From assembly GCA_964384625.1 (NCBI GenBank), contig CAYLNH010000239.1, positions 1 to 11,286 on the forward strand: a stretch of DNA of 11,286 nucleotides, in the 5' to 3' direction. Under the pieces are notes generated by a model that saw only the letters and a list, made by a program, of their open reading frames with translations, ran no database searches and had not been told where the DNA came from. The position numbers and the translations under genes are program-made. Origin of the DNA: CAYLNH01 sp964384625 (GTDB lineage: Bacteria > Verrucomicrobiota > Lentisphaeria > JABSQK01). Below, piece by piece: positions 1 through 6,867 of the stretch (within the stretch, counting starts at the first letter, position 1; each line of letters begins with the position of its first letter).

Positions 1-207
1 AAAGCGGCGGGAAAACCGGGGAGGTGTGCGGACTTCATACCGGTGACAGATCCGCCATTACCGCAGGTTCCCAACCTCTTGAGAGCCGGGACTTGAGGGA
101 AAGAAGGGCAGTAATCGAGGGCTTACTAAAACCGTAATTCCGTGCTTCCCATGCCTTCTTGCGGCTCTACAGTATGGGTTTGTCTTTATTGCAGTGGAGA
201 TGCGATC
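1..207. other. Upstream leader region, no gene resolved
   Basis: This stretch precedes the ABC operon. Two plus-strand frames are open from the window edge: one ends with TGA at 94-96 and another with TAA at 135-137. Either could be the C-terminal tail of an upstream gene cut by the window, but both tails are too short (31 and 44 codons) to recognise. A short inverted pair (GCGGA near 28 and TCCGC near 51) is visible. I could not match the region to a known riboswitch or tRNA, nor pick out a convincing -35/-10 pair. The operon promoter, if it is local, should lie here. Confidence 0.3.
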
Positions 208-1266
208 ATGATCGACGTCAAACTCGAGAATATATCCAAGACCTACGACGGCAAGATGTGGGTGTTGACCGATATTGACGTGTCGATTGCCGCCGGAGAA
301 TTGTTCTTCCTGCTCGGCCCCAGCGGCTGCGGCAAGTCGACGCTGCTGCGCATCGTCGCCGGCTTCATTCGGCCCGACACCGGCGCGGTCTTCTTCGGTG
401 ACGAGAATGTCAGCCACCGCGCGCCGGAACGACGCAATACCGCGATGGTGTTCCAGAACTACGCCCTCTGGCCGCACATGACCGTGAGCGAGAACGTCGC
501 CTTCGGTCTGGACGTCCAGGGCGTCGCGTCGGAGGAGAAGCGTCGGCGGGTGGCTGAAACGCTCGAACTCGTTGGCTTGACCAAGTACGCGTCGCGCAAG
601 CCGCCGTCGTTATCCGGCGGCCAGCAGCAGCGGGTCGCGTTGGCGCGTGCGGTGGTGGTGCGGCCGCAGGTCCTCCTGCTCGACGAACCGCTGTCCAACC
701 TCGACGCCAAATTGCGCACCACCATGCGCGGCGAAATCCGCCGGATCTGCAAGGAGGCGGAGTTGACCGCGATCTACGTGACGCACGACCAGAAGGAAGC
801 GCTGACCATGGCCGACCGCATTGCGGTTCTGCATGCGGGCCGGCTGCAGCAGACGGGCACGCCGCGAGAGATCTATCGGCGGCCGATCAACCGGTTTGTC
901 GCGGATTTCATCGGCGAGAGCAATTTCATCGGCGGCACGGTAAAGGAGGTCTTTGGCGACGGCGTTGTGGTCGAGACGCCGTTGGGCGTCTTGCGCAGTC
1001 GTTGTGGTGGCGGCCGCCGGGAAGGCGACGCGGTCCACGTCCTGATCCGGCCCGAGAGTTTTGCCGCGGCGGCGGCGGACGCGGAAAACGCCATCGCGGC
1101 AACGGTCACCGGCGGCACGTTCCTGGGGGATCTGGGCGAATGGCAGGCGGTCGTCAATGAGGTCGAGTTGACGATCTGCGAACTGCAGCCGGACCCGCGG
1201 GCTGCGGGCAGCCGGGCAACCTTCGCCGTATCGCCGGATGACGTTGTTATTCTTGCCGGAGACTGA
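208..1266 (+). CDS. ABC transporter ATP-binding protein, FbpC/PotA-type importer ATPase
   Basis: This cytoplasmic ATPase should power the importer encoded by the next two genes. It has 352 residues, normal for the CysA/PotA/FbpC group. Walker A is GPSGCGKST (37-45), the Q-loop is Q83, the signature LSGGQ is 135-139, Walker B ends in LLLDEP (156-161), the D-loop is SNLD (163-166) and the switch histidine is H193 in THD. Residues from about 240 to 352 form the C-terminal TOBE-like domain usual in this group, with an LIRPE motif. I chose ATG 208 because GGAG at 196-199 sits 8 nt upstream and the protein then starts exactly at the usual nucleotide-binding domain. A GTG 22 codons upstream (142) would add an atypical Cys-rich leader. 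The stop is 4 nt before the binding-protein start, so the genes are in one operon. All catalytic residues are present. The substrate cannot be read from this subunit. Confidence 0.95.
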   Translation: MIDVKLENISKTYDGKMWVLTDIDVSIAAGELFFLLGPSGCGKSTLLRIVAGFIRPDTGAVFFGDENVSHRAPERRNTAMVFQNYALWPHMTVSENVAFGLDVQGVASEEKRRRVAETLELVGLTKYASRKPPSLSGGQQQRVALARAVVVRPQVLLLDEPLSNLDAKLRTTMRGEIRRICKEAELTAIYVTHDQKEALTMADRIAVLHAGRLQQTGTPREIYRRPINRFVADFIGESNFIGGTVKEVFGDGVVVETPLGVLRSRCGGGRREGDAVHVLIRPESFAAAAADAENAIAATVTGGTFLGDLGEWQAVVNEVELTICELQPDPRAAGSRATFAVSPDDVVILAGD

Positions 1267-1270
1267 TCGT

Positions 1271-2893
1271 ATGCTGCGCCGTCTGGTCATCGCGTTTCTC
1301 CCTCTGGCACTGCTGATTGCCTTGCCGGCGGCACTCCGGCCCCGGCCGTCGAAGCGGGTTGTTGACGGCGAGGTTGACCGTCTGGTAATCATCACGCCGC
1401 ACAACGAGTCGATCCGCTATGAGTTCGAGCGGGCGTTTGCCAGGCACTACGCGGAGACGACCGGGCGCCAGGTGGTGTTCGACTGGCGCACGCCGGGCGG
1501 CACCTCCGACGCCACGCGGTTCATCAACGATCAGTTCCAGATCGCCTTCCGCCGGTACTGGACCGGGGAGCTGGAGAAGGAGTGGACGGCAGCGGCGAAG
1601 AACTTCGATAACCGCAAACTGAAACTGGACGACCCCGCCGTCGACCCGATCGCCAGGCTGGCCCGCGAAGAGTTCCTGCAATCGGCGGTCGGCATTGACG
1701 TGGACATTTTCTTCGGCGGCGGCCAGTACGACCACAGCAAGCAGGCGCAGATGGGCCACGCTGTCGATGCCGGCCTGCAGCGACTGCACCCGGATTGGTT
1801 TGGCGATGACGTCATCCCGCAGCGGTTCAGCGGGGAAACATTCTACGATGACCAGGGCCGGTATTACGGCGCCTGTCTGGCGGCCTTCGGCATCTGCTAC
1901 AACAAGGATCGCATTGCGGAACTCAGCGAGAAGACGGGGCGCGACTGTACGCCGACCCGCTGGGAGCACCTGGGCGAGCCGGTCTTTTTTCAGCACACGG
2001 CCGTGGCGGACCCGACAAAATCAGGGTCGATCACGAAGTGTTTCGAGATGTTGATCCAGCAGCAGATGCAGATCGCTGTCCGCGCCGCCGGCAAAGAGGC
2101 GCTGGGCGCCGGTTGGACGAACGGCATGAACCTGATCAAACGCATCGGCGCCAACGCCCGCTACCTGACGGACAGCGCCAGCAAAGTTCCGCGCGACGTG
2201 GCCCAGGGCAATACGACTGTGGGCATGTGTATCGATTTCTACGGCCGTTCTCAGGCGCAGGCAACTGCCCGCCGCACCGGCGGCCGCGAACGCATGGCGT
2301 ATATCACGCCGACCGGCGGTTCCTCGATCTCGGCCGATCCGATCCAGCTCCTGCGCGGCGCGCCGAATCGCGACGTGGCCGTGAAGTTTATCGAGTTCGT
2401 CTTGTCCGAAGCCGGCCAGAAGCTCTGGGACTACCGGCTGAACACGCCGGGCGGTCCGGAGAAATACGTCCTGCGCCGGCTGCCGGTGCGGCGCGATATG
2501 TATGCGCCGGAACATCGGCGGTACATGGCCGACGGCGACGTCGATCCATTTGCGGCGGCGGCGGAGTTTGAATACCATGGCGGTTGGACCGGCAGGTACT
2601 TCGGACTCATCCGCGTCTTCATCCGCTGCATGGTGATTGACGCCAATGAAGAGCTGAAGGCGGCCTGGGCGGCGATCATCGCGGCCGGCGGCCCCGACCG
2701 CGTGCCGGAAGCCATGGCGCGTTTCAACGAACTGCCGTTCTCCTATGCCGCGGCCGGCAAGGCGGCGGCCGCTCTCAACGCCGACGGCAGCGATGAATCC
2801 GTCTTGCAGGTGCTCCGCGTACAGCGCGAATGGGCCAACTTCTTCCGGGCGCGCTACACCGTGGCAAAGGAACTCGCGGAGGCGGGCAGATGA
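1271..2893 (+). CDS. Extracellular solute-binding protein of an Fbp-type ABC importer (enlarged)
   Basis: This is the likely substrate receptor of the importer, acting outside the cytoplasmic membrane. It has 540 residues, against about 330-350 for typical FbpA/AfuA-like proteins. Residues 5-22 are hydrophobic after an RR start and form a signal peptide or membrane anchor; no lipobox cysteine is seen. Family-like segments are VIITPHNESIRYEFE (39-53), the DWRTPGGTSDAT stretch (71-82), DIFFGGGQYD (145-154), ADPTKSG (246-252) and KFIEFVLSEAGQKLW (372-386). The extra length is an insert at about 87-140 and a helical extension beyond about residue 410. ATG 1271 is supported by GGAG at 1258-1261, 9 nt upstream; an in-frame start 11 codons earlier lies inside the ATPase gene. 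The stop overlaps the permease start (ATGA). The family includes iron, thiamine, phosphonate and polyol binders, so the ligand is unassigned. Confidence 0.88.
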   Translation: MLRRLVIAFLPLALLIALPAALRPRPSKRVVDGEVDRLVIITPHNESIRYEFERAFARHYAETTGRQVVFDWRTPGGTSDATRFINDQFQIAFRRYWTGELEKEWTAAAKNFDNRKLKLDDPAVDPIARLAREEFLQSAVGIDVDIFFGGGQYDHSKQAQMGHAVDAGLQRLHPDWFGDDVIPQRFSGETFYDDQGRYYGACLAAFGICYNKDRIAELSEKTGRDCTPTRWEHLGEPVFFQHTAVADPTKSGSITKCFEMLIQQQMQIAVRAAGKEALGAGWTNGMNLIKRIGANARYLTDSASKVPRDVAQGNTTVGMCIDFYGRSQAQATARRTGGRERMAYITPTGGSSISADPIQLLRGAPNRDVAVKFIEFVLSEAGQKLWDYRLNTPGGPEKYVLRRLPVRRDMYAPEHRRYMADGDVDPFAAAAEFEYHGGWTGRYFGLIRVFIRCMVIDANEELKAAWAAIIAAGGPDRVPEAMARFNELPFSYAAAGKAAAALNADGSDESVLQVLRVQREWANFFRARYTVAKELAEAGR

Positions 2894-4554
2894 AGTTGAT
2901 GCGCGGCATCATGATGGCGCTGATCGCGGTTTTCTTTGCCGTCTTCCTGGCGCTGCCGCTTGTTACCGTTCTGGCGGAAGGCCTGAAGCTCGGCGTCATG
3001 GTCGAAGCCATGAAAAACCCGATCTACCTGCAGGGCCTGCTGAACGCCGTGAAGATTGCAGTCGTGACCACCGCGCTGGTCTTCGCCATCGCCGTGCCGC
3101 TGGCCGTGCTGTACGACAAATACGATTTCCGCGGCAAGGCTCTGGTAAACGTCCTGTTGCTGACGCCGATGATCCTGCCGCCGTTTGTCGGGGCGTTGGG
3201 CTTCCTGCAGATCTTTGGACAGTACGGGGCTTTGAACGCCCTGCTGGGGCACCTCGGCATTCCGGCGGTGGACTGGATGGGCGGCCAGGGACGCTTCTGG
3301 GTGGTCTGCCTGGTCGAGGCGCTGCACCTGTATCCGATCCTCTATCTGAACACGACGACGGCACTGGCCAACGTCGACCCGAGTATGGACGAGGCGGCCC
3401 GCAACCTCGGGGCCGGCTGGTGGACGCGGTTCCGCCGGGTCACCTTGCCGTTGATCCGGCCCGGCCTGTTTGCCGGCGGCAGTATCGTGTTGATCTGGAG
3501 TTTTACGGAACTGGGGACGCCGCTGATGCTGCAGTACAACCGGGTGATCACCGTGCAGATCTTCAACGGCATCACGGAGATCGAGTCGAACCCGTTGCCG
3601 TACGCGCTGGTGGTGATCATGCTCATCATCGCCCTGGGACTGTATGTCGTCAGCCGCTTGACGCTGGGGCGCGACCCCGGGACGACCATGCACAAGGGGA
3701 TTGCCGGCGCCGCCACCCGAAAACTGCAGGGCTGGCGGGGCTATCTGCCGCTGATCCCGTTTGCCGTCGTCACATTCGCGGCGGTGACGCCGCACCTGGG
3801 GATGCTGTTTCTGTCGGTGGCGCGCGACTGGTACGGAACCGTGCTGCCGTCGGCGTATACCACGGAGCATTTCCAGAACGCCCTGTCGCACCGCCTGGTG
3901 GTGCCGAGCATCATCCACAGTCTGCAATACTCGTCCATGGCCATGGTCGTCTGCGTCGCGATCGGCTTATGCATCGCGTTGCTGACGGTCCGCTGGCGGC
4001 CGAAAGGCTGGCAGGTGTTTGATGTGCTGGCCATGTTGCCGCTGGCGATCCCGGGCATCATCATGGCCTTTGGTTATCTGAGTATGGCGACACGCTATGC
4101 CTGGCTCAGTTCCTGGATGAACCCGATCGAGAACCCGACGATCCTGCTGGTCATCGCCTATGCCATGCGGCGCCTGCCGTACGTCACGCGGGCGGCAGTG
4201 GCAGGCCTGCAGCAGACCCCGGAGGACCTGGAACTGGCGGCGCAGAACCTGGGTGCGTCCGCACTCTATCGGCTGCGACGGATCACCGTGCCGCTGATCG
4301 CCGCCAACCTGGTTGTCGGCGCCCTGTTTGCTTTCAGCTTTTCCATGCTCGAGGTCTCGGATTCGTTGATCCTGGCGCAGAAGGAAGCATTTTATCCCAT
4401 CACGCGTTCGATCTATGAGCTGTCCCAGATCCTCGGGGCCGGCGGTTTTGTGGCCTGCGCCTTCGGCGTCTGGGCCATGTGTTTCCTGGCCTGTACGTTG
4501 ATTGTCGCGTCGGTCATTATGGGCCGCAGGATGGGAGCGCTTTTCCGATTCTGA
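2890..4554 (+). CDS. ABC transporter permease, fused two-domain (FbpB-type)
   Basis: This is the membrane channel of the importer, 554 residues long, with two tandem permease domains in one chain as in FbpB/ThiP proteins. The sequence shows roughly twelve hydrophobic segments split by a polar linker near residues 262-283. Each half has the cytoplasmic EAA loop that docks the ATPase: EAARNLGAGWW followed by LPLIRPG from about residue 168, and ELAAQNLGAS followed by VPLIAANL from about residue 448. ATG 2890 overlaps the binding-protein stop as ATGA and has GGAGG at 2878-2882, 7 nt upstream, so translation is probably coupled. A start 20 codons earlier would lie within the binding-protein gene. 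One fused permease plus one ATPase makes a complete importer without further subunits. Confidence 0.94.
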   Translation: MKLMRGIMMALIAVFFAVFLALPLVTVLAEGLKLGVMVEAMKNPIYLQGLLNAVKIAVVTTALVFAIAVPLAVLYDKYDFRGKALVNVLLLTPMILPPFVGALGFLQIFGQYGALNALLGHLGIPAVDWMGGQGRFWVVCLVEALHLYPILYLNTTTALANVDPSMDEAARNLGAGWWTRFRRVTLPLIRPGLFAGGSIVLIWSFTELGTPLMLQYNRVITVQIFNGITEIESNPLPYALVVIMLIIALGLYVVSRLTLGRDPGTTMHKGIAGAATRKLQGWRGYLPLIPFAVVTFAAVTPHLGMLFLSVARDWYGTVLPSAYTTEHFQNALSHRLVVPSIIHSLQYSSMAMVVCVAIGLCIALLTVRWRPKGWQVFDVLAMLPLAIPGIIMAFGYLSMATRYAWLSSWMNPIENPTILLVIAYAMRRLPYVTRAAVAGLQQTPEDLELAAQNLGASALYRLRRITVPLIAANLVVGALFAFSFSMLEVSDSLILAQKEAFYPITRSIYELSQILGAGGFVACAFGVWAMCFLACTLIVASVIMGRRMGALFRF

Positions 4555-4555
4555 G

Positions 4556-4573
4556 AATCCGTTCAATCCGTTC
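4556..4573 (+). repeat. Two tandem copies of a 9-bp unit between permease and hydrolase genes
   Basis: The unit AATCCGTTC occurs twice head to tail directly after the permease stop. It is exact but short and may be chance or polymerase slippage. No hairpin with a T-run follows, so it does not look like a terminator. Confidence 0.4.
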
Positions 4574-4626
4574 CGCCCGGGAAAGCTCAGGACAACGCAG
4601 AGATAAACGTAGAGAAAAGGTAAAGT

Positions 4627-5541
4627 ATGAAATTCCCGAAACTCACCGATGAGCAAATGCTGCAGCGGCTGGCGCCGCCGACCGGCAAGGTCGAGATGGT
4701 GCTGGATACCGACACGTACAACGAAGTCGACGACCAGTTTGCCCTGGCGTATGCCTTGCTCTCGCCGGACCGGATGGATGTGCAGGCCGTCTATGCCGCG
4801 CCGTTCCACAACAACCGATCCGACGGCCCCGGCGACGGTATGGAGAAGAGCTTCGCGGAAATCCTGCGCGTCCTGGACAAGATGGACATCGACCGCGCCG
4901 GCGACGTGTTCAAGGGGGCCACGACATACCTGCCGGCGGCAAACGAACCGGTGGTGAGCCCGGCGGCCGAGGATCTCGTCAAGAAAGCCATGGCGGCGGA
5001 GGACCTCCTGTACGTGCTGCCCATCGGCGCGCCGACCAATGTTGCTTCCGCCATTCTGCTGGAGCCGGAGATCATCGAGAAGATCGTTGTCGTCTGGCTC
5101 GGCGGCCAGCCGGTCTATCATCCCACCGCCAGGGAATTCAATCTGAAGCAGGACCTTTTGGCCTCGCAACTGTTGTTCGACTGCGGCGCGCCCTTCGTCC
5201 AGATCCCCTGCACCAACGTGGCGGAACACCTGCGCACCACGATTCCGGAACTCGAGGCCTGCATCAAAGGCAGGAGTGAACTGGGGACCTACCTGTTCGA
5301 GATCGTCCGCGACTACACCGGCGACCCATGGGGTTGGTCAAAGGTGATCTGGGATATCTCGGCCGTCGCCTGGCTGATCAACGCGGAGTGGGTCCCCGGC
5401 GACATTGTGCACGCCCCGATCCTGACCGATAACTGCACCTACAGCCTGGACAACCGCCGACACCTGATGCGCGTTGCAACCCATTGCAGCCGCGACGCCG
5501 TCTTCCGGGATCTCTTTGCCAAACTGAATGAGCTTCCATGA
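4627..5541 (+). CDS. Inosine/uridine-preferring nucleoside hydrolase family protein
   Basis: The family hydrolyses the N-glycosidic bond of ribonucleosides to give base and ribose, using a bound calcium ion. The protein has 304 residues, usual for the family. The N-terminal metal motif is intact: D27, D29, N32, D35 and D36 in the stretch LDTDTYNEVDDQFAL. The PIGAPTNVASAI segment corresponds to the family's G-P-T/L-T-N-A motif, EFNLKQD resembles the substrate-binding EFN segment, and D243 in WDISAVAWL matches the late metal aspartate. The residue before it is Trp (242), where the classical enzymes have His. The start is supported by AAAGG at 4616-4620, 6 nt upstream. The gene lies 72 nt after the permease on the same strand with no clear terminator between, so it is probably the fourth gene of the importer operon. 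There is no signal peptide, so action is cytoplasmic. The real substrate could be a modified nucleoside or another N-riboside. Confidence 0.92.
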   Translation: MKFPKLTDEQMLQRLAPPTGKVEMVLDTDTYNEVDDQFALAYALLSPDRMDVQAVYAAPFHNNRSDGPGDGMEKSFAEILRVLDKMDIDRAGDVFKGATTYLPAANEPVVSPAAEDLVKKAMAAEDLLYVLPIGAPTNVASAILLEPEIIEKIVVVWLGGQPVYHPTAREFNLKQDLLASQLLFDCGAPFVQIPCTNVAEHLRTTIPELEACIKGRSELGTYLFEIVRDYTGDPWGWSKVIWDISAVAWLINAEWVPGDIVHAPILTDNCTYSLDNRRHLMRVATHCSRDAVFRDLFAKLNELP

Positions 5542-5662
5542 TTCACGAAACACGGGACACGAAACACGGGACACGAGACACGGGACACGGGACGCGCTCC
5601 TGCACTCGCGCTCTGCGAGGAAACATCCGAAACACCGGACACGAACCCCTGAATCGTGAATC
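5540..5662. repeat. 9-bp inverted repeat bracketing the heptamer array
   Basis: GATTCACGA at 5540-5548 is the exact reverse complement of TCGTGAATC at 5654-5662, so the heptamer array and its decayed flank sit between inverted ends about 105 nt apart. It could mark a small inserted element or be a by-product of heptamers present in both orientations. The left arm overlaps the hydrolase stop codon. Confidence 0.5.
5547..5595 (+). repeat. Seven tandem 7-bp repeats (consensus GRRACAC)
   Basis: Seven consecutive heptamers alternate GAAACAC and GGGACAC, then GAGACAC, GGGACAC and a degenerate GGGACGC. They lie between the nucleoside hydrolase stop and the AEC transporter start. The array starts within a few bases of the stop codon. 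Downstream, the heptamer-like phrases CGGACAC and TCGTGAATC suggest decayed units as far as 5662. The sequence does not reveal a function. Strand-slippage repeats of this type vary in copy number. Confidence 0.85.
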
Positions 5663-5683
5663 CTCTTTAACCATGACCCCTGA

Positions 5684-6637
5684 ATGACTGTCATTAACGC
5701 CATCGGCCCGCTGGTCCTGATCGTCGCGCTCGGGGCGATCCTGTATCGCACGAAGTTTCTGTCGGCGGAGGTCTTCCAGGCCAACAGCCGGCTGGTGTAC
5801 TGGGTCGGTCTGCCGTGTCTGCTGTTCCTCAAGACATCGCAGCCGATTGAGAACTTCGGCGGCGCCATGAAACTGTTCTTCGTGCTGTTGACCGCAACCG
5901 TCTTTGTCGCGGTGATCGCCACGGCACTGGGGTGGGCTCTGCGGTTGACGCCGGTGTCGGTCGGCGCCTTTGTGCAGGCATCGTTCCGCGGTAACCTGGC
6001 ATACGTCGGCCTGCCCATTGTCTTCTTTGCGGTAGAGGCCATCCAGGGGGAGCCCTCGCCGGCGATGGAGGCGTTGGCAGTCCTGGCCATCGCGCCGCTC
6101 GTGCCGGTCTACAATCTGATTGCTGTGCTGGCCCTGATTGCCGGGCAAGAGCAGGGCCAGGGCCTGGGCAAGCGTCTGAAGGAAGTGGCGTTTCGAACGG
6201 TGACGAACCCGTTGATCATTGCCTGCTGCCTGGGCTTGCTCTGGTCGCTGACGACCTGGAAGCTGCCGCTGGTATTGACCAGTGCGCTCAAGGCCGTATC
6301 CGGCGTGGCGCTGGCCCTGGCCTTGTTTGCGGTCGGGGCGTCACTGAAACTCAAGCGTCTGAAGCAAGGCGTAACCGTTGCGTTGTCCGGCACGTTGCTG
6401 AAGGTCCTGGTCTCGCCGTTGCTCGGCTACCTGATCGGCCGCTGGGTCGGGCTCTCCGGCCTGGAGCTGCAGATTGTGATGATCTTCCTGGCGTGTCCCA
6501 CGGCGGTGGCGTCATTCGTCATGGCCGAACAGATGAAGAGCAACAAGGAATTGACCGCCAAGGTCATCGTCCTCTCGGTGCTCCTCTGTCTGCCGGTGCT
6601 GGCGGCGATTCTGGCACTGCAGGAGGTCCTCAGTTAG
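5684..6637 (+). CDS. AEC-family (auxin efflux carrier type) membrane transporter
   Basis: This is a 317-residue polytopic inner-membrane protein with about ten hydrophobic segments, the size and pattern of bacterial AEC permeases, which are secondary carriers of malate and other organic acids or of unknown substrates. The conserved FRGNLAYVGLPI motif is at 101-112. A polar central loop (about 152-170) is followed by TNPLI, and the second half contains the LALFAVGASLKL segment typical of the family. The start is less certain than for other genes: no good Shine-Dalgarno lies upstream of ATG 5684. A four-codon mini-ORF (5673-5687) ends by overlapping this ATG, which might allow reinitiation. The gene follows the hydrolase by 142 nt holding the heptamer repeats, so it may share the transcript or have its own promoter. 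Substrate not predictable. Confidence 0.9.
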   Translation: MTVINAIGPLVLIVALGAILYRTKFLSAEVFQANSRLVYWVGLPCLLFLKTSQPIENFGGAMKLFFVLLTATVFVAVIATALGWALRLTPVSVGAFVQASFRGNLAYVGLPIVFFAVEAIQGEPSPAMEALAVLAIAPLVPVYNLIAVLALIAGQEQGQGLGKRLKEVAFRTVTNPLIIACCLGLLWSLTTWKLPLVLTSALKAVSGVALALALFAVGASLKLKRLKQGVTVALSGTLLKVLVSPLLGYLIGRWVGLSGLELQIVMIFLACPTAVASFVMAEQMKSNKELTAKVIVLSVLLCLPVLAAILALQEVLS

Positions 6638-6673
6638 CCGCCACAGCACCACTCCGAGAAGAGACCCCAGACG

Positions 6674-6733
6674 AAACCGAAGGGAGGCTGAAACTCCCCC
6701 GGCACAGCCGGGGGGATGCTTTCGCGGCGGGTG
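6674..6733 (+). repeat. Dispersed palindromic repeat, copy 1
   Basis: This 60-nt segment matches 7874-7933 at 50 of 60 positions in an ungapped hand alignment, and better if one base is gapped. It contains a perfect stem, CCCCCGGC (6696-6703) with GCCGGGGG (6707-6714) and loop ACA. It also has a competing stem, GGGAG (6682-6686) with CTCCC (6694-6698); the two cannot form together. It lies 36 nt after the AEC transporter stop and about 135 nt beyond the 3' end of the minus-strand glycosyltransferase, so it could act as a transcription barrier in either direction, though no T-run follows. Both strands are open across it, so small spurious proteins can be predicted here. Confidence 0.8.
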
Positions 6734-6783
6734 AAGCCGGCAGCGAACAGCGTTCATTTGAGGACCTCGTGAACCATGTTTGC

Positions 6784-6814
6784 GGCTGCCGCGGAGCTTG
6801 TCTCCGTGGCGGCT
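6784..6814. other. Long imperfect stem-loop between convergent genes
   Basis: GCCGCGGAG (6788-6796) pairs with CTCCGTGGC (6802-6810) across a 5-nt loop, with one G-U pair, and the stem extends outward to about 6784/6814 with further G-C and G-U pairs. It lies 54 nt beyond the stop of the minus-strand glycosyltransferase and after the AEC gene. It may be a bidirectional terminator lacking a T-run, or a second kind of dispersed palindrome. Confidence 0.6.
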
Positions 6815-6867
6815 GGACATGAGAATGTGCAGCATCCTGAACCTGCTGAAGTCAGTGCCGTCCCAAG

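Noticed and set aside
1..140. Riboswitch, tRNA or structured RNA upstream of the importer
   Set aside because: Only a 5-bp inverted pair is visible and no known class signature could be matched by eye.
2745..5229. Long open frames overlapping the permease and hydrolase genes (plus 2745-4022; minus 2854-3927 and 3967-5229)
   Set aside because: They lie over well-supported genes, encode Arg/His/Gln-rich sequence without motifs, and are expected in GC-rich DNA.
6493..6835. Small frames on both strands through repeat copy 1, mirrored at copy 2 (7666-8139)
   Set aside because: Similarity between the predicted peptides at the two sites comes only from the DNA repeat itself; outside the repeat the peptides do not match.
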